This document shows, one piece after another, positions 5,556-10,150 of a stretch of 10,150 bases of DNA (position 1 is the first letter of the stretch; every line of letters begins with the position of its first letter). The notes under the pieces are model-generated. The model saw only the letters and a program-made list of their open reading frames with translations. It ran no database searches and was not told the origin of the DNA. The stretch is from Candidatus Saccharimonadota bacterium. GTDB taxonomy: Bacteria; Patescibacteriota; Saccharimonadia; Saccharimonadales; Saccharimonadaceae. Where the stretch lies: the NCBI GenBank assembly GCA_017515125.1, contig JAFWHP010000054.1:1-10150 (forward strand). Direction: 5' to 3'. Position numbers and translations under genes: made by a program.

Positions 5556-7348
5556 TAATTCTTTCCGGTATTCGGCGCCTTCGGTACATTTTTTGTGATA
5601 CTCTCCGTTTGGCTTTCGAGCGGCTCGATTTTTACAGTTGCCGCTACTCCGCGCATTTCTTCTCCGAACGGCACGAGCGCCACTACGTTCGTAATGCTCC
5701 TGTCTAATCCACCAATTGTGATTTCTCCATTCCCATTAATCGGCGTCGTCTTGCCGAGCAGATAGTCATTCAATATTACTAAAACATCTTTCGTATTCGC
5801 CATATTAACCTCAAACGTGATTCGCAAGGTATCTTCTGACAGATATTGAGTTCCGGTCAATCTTAATTCCGGCAGCTCAATTGGGTTGGTGTTTTCCTCC
5901 ACTTTTGGTAAGGAATCATATCTTTCGACAATATAATCCGTCAGCAATTCCAGCTCATCAAAATTCGACACCACTTTCCCATCCGTCGCCGTTGCCAGAG
6001 CAGTATAGTTCTTGGCGCTTTCGCTATTTGTGATGATGTAGAAGTTTACGGGGTCAATTTTTTTGCTTAAAGAAACCACCTCGTCAAAAGTCATCCCATC
6101 CCTATCTGGCGATAAGAAGTCTGCATCTGTTAGGACTACCAATGATTTCGTTGAACCCTGCTTCCATTTCAGGCTTTTCATGACATGAAATGATGCCGAA
6201 AGTAGTGATTCTGGCGCATCTCCGCCTCCTTCTGTATGAATCATGTTTAACCGTTCCCTTATTATAGCCAAATCGCAACTGTTAAAATCGCAATGCATTA
6301 CCGGCTCATAAGGGTCGTCTAGGTCACGATAATCGAAAAGCGCCACTCTTCCGCCTGCCTCCAGGGTTTTCTTTGCTAGCCTCAATGCCTCTGCCTTGTA
6401 CTGTTCGATCATCCCCGACATCGATCCAGACGAATCAATCAGTATCGCCGTATCATGCGGCGAGGATACCGTATTCTTTACGCCAAAAGCCTTGCAGATT
6501 TTGTCAAAGATTACTCTGGAGGCATCTTCGTATAATCCCTCAGAAACGTACGCAGTGTGATCGCTCGTACTGAAACGCGAGCTGCAGAAAATATCGCCTT
6601 TATTGCACCAAGTCCCTACTTTCCCCGCGTAGGATAGTGGCTGGTAAGGCCGATAGCTTCCCAGCAAACCCTCATAAGCATAACAATCCGGTACATACAT
6701 CCGGTATTCAGATAGATTTTCGTTCCGACATGCTGCCGGAATCGTACCAGTTTGCATGAAATTTTTTTCAGAATTACTGCCAAACGGTATCGCTCCCCAT
6801 GACTTGCCCTCAGGCAGATAAATTTTTGGGTCTCCAAAAGTAGCCGCATAGATGATTCTTTCCGCCGCAATATCTCTAAGTGCCTTTGATACGGTCATAG
6901 CCCCCTGGGAGTAGCCGCCTAGTATATATTTTGTGTTCTGGCAGATCCGGTCGCTAGTTAAATTTGCCAACTCTTGCACTCCAGCATCTACGCTCCGTCC
7001 GAATTCATATGTATCTCCCGCTCCGAAAAACGCTCCGACGGTCAAAGAAAATGCATCCATCCCAATTCCTACCGCCGGATAGTCTAGATCGACAAACTCA
7101 TAGTCTATATCTGTCGTTTTTAGTTTTGATTCAATCGAATCCTTAAAGGCTAAATAGTTTTTATCAACCCATCTTTCTCCACCCGATCCTCTCGCGAAGA
7201 CCACTCTCACATCTGGGCAATCAGCGGCCTGTGTCGGTTTTTGCCATAACAAGGCCCCCAAAACAGCCAAAAAGACTATCGCGAAAAAGCTTATTTTGCT
7301 CATCCACCGTCGCCCATCTTTCATTTCTGCCGAAATAAATCTTTGCAT
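5555..7348 (-). CDS. Secreted cutinase-like hydrolase fused to a von Willebrand A domain, ending in an APNTG motif
   Basis: A 597-residue exported protein. Residues 18-35 form a hydrophobic signal segment, with likely cleavage after PTQA. Residues 44-290 are an alpha/beta hydrolase of the cutinase family: nucleophile elbow GYSQGA (S147), Asp in CNKGDIFC (D252, between C248 and C255) and DHTAYV (H264) form the triad. Cutinases cleave esters of lipids or polyesters. Residues 298-475 are a VWA domain with a complete metal site: DSSGSM (305-310), TEGGGD (372-377) and LTDAD (406-410). A beta-rich region then leads to PKAPNTGKN at the C terminus, a sortase-like motif without the usual following membrane helix and charged tail. 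The frame opens at 7378, but AAGGGAG sits 8 nt before the ATG at 7348 and the earlier ATG overlaps the -10 box. The role is probably lipid or host-surface contact, an inference. Confidence 0.88.
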   Translation of the reverse strand: MQRFISAEMKDGRRWMSKISFFAIVFLAVLGALLWQKPTQAADCPDVRVVFARGSGGERWVDKNYLAFKDSIESKLKTTDIDYEFVDLDYPAVGIGMDAFSLTVGAFFGAGDTYEFGRSVDAGVQELANLTSDRICQNTKYILGGYSQGAMTVSKALRDIAAERIIYAATFGDPKIYLPEGKSWGAIPFGSNSEKNFMQTGTIPAACRNENLSEYRMYVPDCYAYEGLLGSYRPYQPLSYAGKVGTWCNKGDIFCSSRFSTSDHTAYVSEGLYEDASRVIFDKICKAFGVKNTVSSPHDTAILIDSSGSMSGMIEQYKAEALRLAKKTLEAGGRVALFDYRDLDDPYEPVMHCDFNSCDLAIIRERLNMIHTEGGGDAPESLLSASFHVMKSLKWKQGSTKSLVVLTDADFLSPDRDGMTFDEVVSLSKKIDPVNFYIITNSESAKNYTALATATDGKVVSNFDELELLTDYIVERYDSLPKVEENTNPIELPELRLTGTQYLSEDTLRITFEVNMANTKDVLVILNDYLLGKTTPINGNGEITIGGLDRSITNVVALVPFGEEMRGVAATVKIEPLESQTESITKNVPKAPNTGKN

Positions 7349-7377
7349 TTTCTCTCCCTTTAAATTTTCTGCCATCA

Positions 7378-7405
7378 TTTATACATACGGTGCCATAATT
7401 TGCAA
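7378..7405 (-). promoter_or_regulatory. Promoter of the cutinase-VWA / nuclease-like pair
   Basis: Minus-strand TTGCAA (7405-7400), a 16-bp spacer and TATAAA (7383-7378). Transcription would start near 7371, leaving a leader of some 20 nt with AAGGGAG (7360-7354) before the ATG at 7348. The alternative ATG at 7378-7376 lies inside or next to the -10 box and is not expected to be transcribed from here. Confidence 0.55.
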
Positions 7406-7566
7406 CCCCCTAAACGGAGAATTATTGCCATAACCGTTATGCTATCTGTTATTTCGTTGTTTTCGCTTCTGCTTACCACAACCATAGACGTTTTAGATTT
7501 ATTATTCCGCCCTGCTTATTCTTACCATAACCATTTACCAAAATATTCCTCTTGTCGAACGAAGCG
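7406..7566. other. Intergenic stretch between divergent genes, with a 13-bp palindrome
   Basis: CATAAC-C-GTTATG (7429-7441) is an exact palindrome around one base and a candidate operator. A hydrophobic frame beginning at the ATG 7439 is open into the deaminase gene. It overlaps that gene's promoter and start out of frame and has no well-placed ribosome binding site, so I do not call it. The words TTATTCTTA and CATAACCAT found here recur near the right end of the window. Confidence 0.3.
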
Positions 7567-7575
7567 TGTTATAAT
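7567..7575 (+). promoter_or_regulatory. Extended -10 promoter of the dCMP deaminase gene (leaderless)
   Basis: TGTTATAAT is an extended -10 element with TG at 7567-7568 and TATAAT at 7570-7575. No -35 is obvious. Six bases follow before the ATG at 7582, so the message should start at the A of the start codon. Confidence 0.7.
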
Positions 7576-7581
7576 AATGCT

Positions 7582-8127
7582 ATGGACAATCAAAGAGAAT
7601 GGGATAAATACTTTATGGCAATCGCCGAGACTGTAGCTACAAAATCTAAAGACCCCTCCTCAAAGATGGGCTGCGTAATCGTTGATCAGAATAAAAGAGT
7701 AGTTTCTCTTGGTTACAATGGTCTCATCCAGGGTGCTGATGAATCAAAAATGACGTTAAGCGAGCGACCCATGAAATATCATTTTGCCATTCACTCCGAG
7801 ATGAATGCAGTTATCTTTGCACGGCGCGACCTAACTGGTTGTACTGTTTATAATCGTGTCGCTACCTGCGATAATTGTTTGAAGTATTGCTTGCAGGCTG
7901 GGATTAAACGCTTTGTTTATCGAGATCTTCGTGTTCATTCACACTCTGTCGACCCTAAGCATTCCATGACGAATCCCGAGACGGACGAAGCTATTATTCG
8001 TCTTCTCGCTTCAATGCCGGATGTTGAAACATTAAATATTACGAACGGCAAAACTTATATCGAGGATATTCTCGATTCCTACGATAAATCCTCCCCTGAA
8101 TACGCCCGCCTCGCCAAGTGGCTGTAA
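7582..8127 (+). CDS. Deoxycytidylate (dCMP) deaminase family protein
   Basis: A 181-residue zinc enzyme of the cytidine/deoxycytidylate deaminase superfamily (ComEB type). It probably converts dCMP to dUMP, the precursor of dTMP. The catalytic H-x-E is HSE (71-73) with E73 as the proton shuttle; C96 and C99 in ATCDNC complete the zinc site. The family usually has Pro before the first Cys, and here it is Thr. The GYNG at 44-47 (SLGYNGLIQGADES) matches the nucleotide-binding loop of dCMP deaminases. The frame extends to a TTG at 7552, but the -10 box lies there and the ATG at 7582 coincides with the predicted transcription start; no Shine-Dalgarno sequence is present. With the thymidylate kinase and ung close by, a dTMP-supply and uracil-control role fits. 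Specificity for dCMP rather than another base or nucleoside is inferred from the family. Confidence 0.88.
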   Translation: MDNQREWDKYFMAIAETVATKSKDPSSKMGCVIVDQNKRVVSLGYNGLIQGADESKMTLSERPMKYHFAIHSEMNAVIFARRDLTGCTVYNRVATCDNCLKYCLQAGIKRFVYRDLRVHSHSVDPKHSMTNPETDEAIIRLLASMPDVETLNITNGKTYIEDILDSYDKSSPEYARLAKWL

Positions 8128-8233
8128 GCTAGTTACGCATGGTGTTTATTCGTCTCGGTTCTTCTTTAGAAGCATAAATACTTTCAGAGCTGCTCCAGAA
8201 CTGCAATTTTCCGCCCAAAGGTTTCGAGAAAGT

Positions 8234-8881
8234 TTACCACACTATCCCTTCTCGCCCATGCTTAACCAGATACTCATTACATTTCGAAAAATGTCGGCAT
8301 CCGAAAAATCCATGATATGCCGACAACGGCGACGGGTGCGCTGCCTCTAGCACTAAATGTCGGGAAGTATTAATTAGTGTCTTTTTGTTTCTCGCATCTC
8401 TGCCCCAAAGCATAAACACTAAATTCTCTCGTTCCCTGTTTAAATACTTAATCACTTCGGTTGTAAATATTTCCCATCCCTTCCCTCGGTGCGACCCAGC
8501 CCGGTGCGCTTCTACCGTTAGCACGGTATTTAAAAGTAGCACCCCTTGCTTTTGCCATGAAGCCAAACTTCCTCGCGTATTCGCGTGACGGCCAATGTCG
8601 CTATCGATCTCCTTATATATATTAATGAGCGACGGCGGTATCGGCTGACTCGCCGGCACCGAAAACGCCAATCCTTCCGCCGCACCCGGCGTATGATACG
8701 GATCTTGACCCAGTATAACTACTTTAACTGAATTTAAATCCGTCGTAAACGCCCGAAACACCAACTCTTTTCGCGGAAATATCGTCTTGGTTTCATATTC
8801 GGAATGTAAAAAGCCCGACAATTCCTTAAAATATGGTTTCTCGAATTCTGATTTTAGAAATGGTTTCCAACTCTCGTGCAT
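8234..8881 (-). CDS. ung: Uracil-DNA glycosylase, family 1
   Basis: A 215-residue monofunctional DNA glycosylase that removes uracil from DNA as the first step of base-excision repair. The water-activating loop GQDPYH (58-63, D60), the stretch LLLNTVLTVEAHRAGSH (115-131) and the DNA-intercalating loop HPSPLSAYHGFFG (from H182) are all intact. Length is normal for the family (about 220). It faces the deaminase gene convergently and shares a 60-bp divergent promoter region with the thymidylate kinase gene. The ATG at 8881 lies 7 nt after a TATAAT on its strand, so the message is probably leaderless; no Shine-Dalgarno sequence is present. Active against uracil arising from dUTP misincorporation or cytosine deamination, it complements the nucleotide genes around it. 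Confidence 0.97.
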   Translation of the reverse strand: MHESWKPFLKSEFEKPYFKELSGFLHSEYETKTIFPRKELVFRAFTTDLNSVKVVILGQDPYHTPGAAEGLAFSVPASQPIPPSLINIYKEIDSDIGRHANTRGSLASWQKQGVLLLNTVLTVEAHRAGSHRGKGWEIFTTEVIKYLNRERENLVFMLWGRDARNKKTLINTSRHLVLEAAHPSPLSAYHGFFGCRHFSKCNEYLVKHGREGIVW

Positions 8882-8888
8882 ACTATAT

Positions 8889-8894
8889 ATTATA
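8889..8894 (-). promoter_or_regulatory. -10 box of ung (leaderless)
   Basis: TATAAT on the minus strand, seven bases before the ATG at 8881, in a very AT-rich TATA-repeat stretch. The predicted start is the A of the start codon. No good -35 is present, and the alternating TA sequence makes the exact hexamer uncertain. Confidence 0.5.
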
Positions 8895-8911
8895 TATAAT
8901 ATCTAAAATTT

Positions 8912-8920
8912 TGCTATAAT
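8912..8920 (+). promoter_or_regulatory. Extended -10 promoter and ribosome binding site of the thymidylate kinase gene
   Basis: TGCTATAAT (TG at 8912-8913, TATAAT at 8915-8920) is identical to the element at 9587-9595. A ribosome binding site AGGAAGGA (8929-8936) stands about 6 nt before the ATG at 8942. Unlike the deaminase, ung and typA genes, this gene has a classical leader. Confidence 0.75.
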
Positions 8921-8941
8921 AGTATAAAAGGAAGGAATCAT

Positions 8942-9565
8942 ATGCATATAGTTATCGAAGGTCAAGACGGCACCGGGAAGGACACCCAAGCAAAATTGCT
9001 AAAAGACTATTATGAATCGCAAGGAGGAACTGTAGTCTCCTACGCAGAATCTGGCACCGCCAGCAAGAATCATTTTATATCAGAAATCGCGAAATTGAAT
9101 TACGGCTCCGATCAGAACCTCGACCACCGCACAAGAGTGCTACTATACCTGGTAAATCGTTACGAGCAATGGCGCAGTCTTGCCGAGCCAGCCTTGAAAA
9201 AAGGCGACATAGTAATCACTACGCGCAACTGGTTCTCGACCTTAATCTACGAAGGCTATGGTGCCGGAGTTAGTAGATCGCTTATCATTAAACTGCATAA
9301 ATTAGTCATGCCAGAACCATACTTTCATCCAGACAAAATTATTTTGCTTACATTAAACGAAGAGGAGCAGCAAAAACGTCTTGGCGCTCAGACCGACCAG
9401 AACTGGGACCGCAAAAAAGAAATTTGGAAATCAAAGGGCAATGTCTTCCAGCAGAAACTAAACCAAGCCTACCTTAAGGTGGCAAAAGAGTTTGATATTC
9501 GAACTATTGATGCTTCTGGGACCGTTGACGAAGTATTTGATCGTATTAAAGATTATTTGCAATAA
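8942..9565 (+). CDS. tmk: Thymidylate kinase (dTMP kinase) family protein
   Basis: A 207-residue P-loop kinase, expected to phosphorylate dTMP to dTDP. The Walker A loop is GQDGTGKDT (7-15), with Asp in place of the first Ser/Thr after the Lys and Thr one residue later. VLLYLVNRYEQW matches the family helix that follows. The motif usually reading DR(Y/W) is TRNWFSTLIYEGYG here, so the family Asp is Thr, while the Arg is kept. PDKIILLTLNEEEQQKRL is the strand and helix before the lid. Length is typical (about 205-215). The changes could mean altered substrate preference, so 'tmk-like' is the safe reading. The start is fixed by AGGAAGG 6 nt upstream. It ends just before another extended -10 promoter, so it is a single-gene unit. 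Confidence 0.88.
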   Translation: MHIVIEGQDGTGKDTQAKLLKDYYESQGGTVVSYAESGTASKNHFISEIAKLNYGSDQNLDHRTRVLLYLVNRYEQWRSLAEPALKKGDIVITTRNWFSTLIYEGYGAGVSRSLIIKLHKLVMPEPYFHPDKIILLTLNEEEQQKRLGAQTDQNWDRKKEIWKSKGNVFQQKLNQAYLKVAKEFDIRTIDASGTVDEVFDRIKDYLQ

Positions 9566-9586
9566 ATCAAAAATTTCATAAAAATG

Positions 9587-9595
9587 TGCTATAAT
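9587..9595 (+). promoter_or_regulatory. Extended -10 promoter of the structured RNA
   Basis: TGCTATAAT with TG at 9587-9588 and TATAAT at 9590-9595. Transcription should start near 9602, just before the long closing stem of the RNA. No -35 is clear. Confidence 0.7.
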
Positions 9596-9601
9596 GACTG
9601 T

Positions 9602-9750
9602 ATAGCGATTCACAGTTGCCGTAAAAGGTAGCACCTTATTTATGCAAAACCATTAAAACAGAAAAATGGCATCGTAATGGGCCTCACTGTTTTAGTGGTT
9701 TATGCTACCAAGCAGCTGTGGATCGCACCCCTTGCGGTGCCATTTTTATT
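9602..9750 (+). ncRNA. Structured RNA or leader, long-hairpin (6S-like) architecture
   Basis: GCGATTCACAG (9605-9615) pairs with CTGTGGATCGC (9716-9726). Inside, GGTAGCA (9627-9633) pairs with TGCTACC (9703-9709) and AAACCATTAAAACAG (9647-9661) with CTGTTTTAGTGGTTT (9687-9701), each with at most one G-U pair. An 11-nt by 6-nt internal loop and a 13-nt bulge separate the stems, a shape reminiscent of 6S RNA. A terminator hairpin follows at once. AAAAATGGCA (9662-9671) is also perfectly complementary to TGCCATTTTT (9738-9747), the 3' half of the terminator and its U-tract, so an antiterminated state is possible. It may be a stand-alone RNA or a regulatory leader for the downstream frame. I recognise no known riboswitch. 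Confidence 0.65.
9725..9747 (+). terminator. Intrinsic terminator of the structured RNA
   Basis: GCACC (9725-9729) and GGTGC (9736-9740) form a short GC-rich stem around a 6-nt loop, followed by CATTTTTATT. The stem shares two bases with the end of the closing stem at 9716-9726, so the two helices compete slightly. Confidence 0.6.
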
Positions 9751-9756
9751 GCAACC

Positions 9757-9793
9757 ATGACTCCGCAAATAGTTAATAATGAAAAGGAGTCAT
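9757..9793 (+). promoter_or_regulatory. Hairpin covering the ribosome binding site of the right-end frame
   Basis: ATGACTCC (9757-9764) is perfectly complementary to GGAGTCAT (9786-9793), which contains most of the Shine-Dalgarno AAGGAG (9784-9789) of the ATG at 9795. The loop is 21 nt and AT-rich. When formed, the hairpin would block translation of the frame that follows. Confidence 0.55.
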
Positions 9794-9794
9794 C

Positions 9795-10150
9795 ATGAAG
9801 TGCCACAGTACCAACACAAATCGCAGTAGCAATTACAATAATATAAGTAGTAACATTGATAAAGGTTATTGCAATCATAACCATTTCATTGGCGGCATAT
9901 TTCGTTATTTACGCAACCATAATCATAACAATGATTACCATAACCACTGCAAGCACAAGAATTATCCTAACCATGACAGCAATAATTCCCATAAGCCCCT
10001 TCATGGTATCAGTAGGCTTCTCACTTCACCTACTGATACCATGAATAGGTTTATTCTATGTTTATGCTTTATACTTACATTAAACTATATTATAAATATA
10101 CTAAACCCTCATTATTCTTATGCTGATACTAAGTATTCTATTACTTATGA
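9795..10150 (+). CDS. Partial His/Asn-rich protein with a membrane or signal segment, runs off the window
   Basis: The frame is open for 118 codons to the window edge, unusually long in such AT-rich DNA. It starts with ATG 5 nt after AAGGAG. Residues 1-81 are polar and dominated by Asn and His: ten His between 28 and 70 (for example NHNH, HNHNNDYHNHCKHK), with Cys 3, 26 and 52. Residues 84-103 are hydrophobic (RFILCLCFILTLNYIINIL), followed by NPHYSYADTKYS. An internal ATG at 10041 (M83) would begin a typical signal peptide cut after SYA, so the true protein could start there and the upstream part could be a regulatory leader. That ATG lies in the 3' arm of a perfect 16-bp hairpin. A metal-binding or leader-peptide role are both possible; I do not recognise the family. 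A second frame (from 9856) is also hydrophobic but has no binding site. Confidence 0.55.
   Translation, partial: MKCHSTNTNRSSNYNNISSNIDKGYCNHNHFIGGIFRYLRNHNHNNDYHNHCKHKNYPNHDSNNSHKPLHGISRLLTSPTDTMNRFILCLCFILTLNYIINILNPHYSYADTKYSITY
10001..10044. repeat. Perfect 16-bp inverted repeat with a 12-nt loop
   Basis: TCATGGTATCAGTAGG (10001-10016) is exactly mirrored by CCTACTGATACCATGA (10029-10044). It lies within the right-end frame and includes the internal ATG at 10041. No U-run follows closely, so a simple terminator is unlikely. In RNA it would hide that ATG; in DNA it could be a protein binding site. Confidence 0.8.

Noticed and set aside
7439..7636. Hydrophobic frame upstream of and overlapping the dCMP deaminase gene
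   Set aside because: It covers the deaminase promoter and the first 55 bases of its coding region out of frame, and no ribosome binding site is well placed.
9602..9750. Signal recognition particle RNA or tmRNA
   Set aside because: An AAGCAGC word is present, but the SRP tetraloop and asymmetric loop are missing. There is no tRNA-like end or tag frame for tmRNA.
9856..10044. 62-codon hydrophobic frame in the right-end region
   Set aside because: TTG start, no ribosome binding site, and contained within the longer frame that has a canonical site at 9784-9789.

Overview
The window looks like a chromosomal segment of a Candidate Phyla Radiation bacterium, most likely Saccharibacteria (TM7). This is an inference from several signs. 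The genes are compact and carry small-genome housekeeping functions. A secreted cutinase/VWA protein ends in an APNTG motif. Several genes appear to be transcribed without a leader. Most proteins outside the core families are unfamiliar. TAA, TAG and TGA all act as stops, so a UGA-recoded lineage such as Gracilibacteria is unlikely. No 16S or other taxonomic marker is present.

Layout. Positions 1-488 hold no convincing gene. They contain a 135-nt long hairpin, a 57-bp tandem repeat and a partial inverted third copy of that repeat. The minus-strand gene 489-2384 is typA/bipA. Its domain II carries an in-frame, GC-rich, palindromic 82-nt insertion resembling the protein-coding palindromic elements of Rickettsia. 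The typA promoter overlaps a divergent promoter (2392-2433) that drives a structured leader and a 68-aa probable zinc-binding protein. Next comes a 603-aa protein of unknown function (2992-4803) in AT-rich DNA. It is followed by a candidate orphan small RNA (about 4996-5090) with its own promoter and terminator, whose 3' end is antisense to the end of the next gene.

The minus-strand pair 7348-5052 is translationally coupled through a TAATG overlap. It encodes a secreted cutinase-VWA fusion and a small protein resembling PBECR-type nucleases. Three nucleotide-metabolism and repair genes follow: a dCMP deaminase (plus), uracil-DNA glycosylase ung (minus) and a thymidylate kinase (plus). Together they make dUMP, phosphorylate dTMP and remove uracil from DNA.

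The right end (9587-10150) carries a strong extended -10 promoter, a long-hairpin structured RNA with a terminator and a possible competing pairing, and a hairpin covering a ribosome binding site. Behind these lies an open frame that runs off the window, encoding a His/Asn-rich protein with a membrane or signal segment. A perfect 16-bp inverted repeat lies inside that frame.

The strongest candidates for something undescribed are the palindromic insertion in typA and its possible relation to the repeats at 1-414, the structured RNA plus His/Asn-rich frame at the right end, and the cutinase-VWA/nuclease pair with its antisense small RNA.
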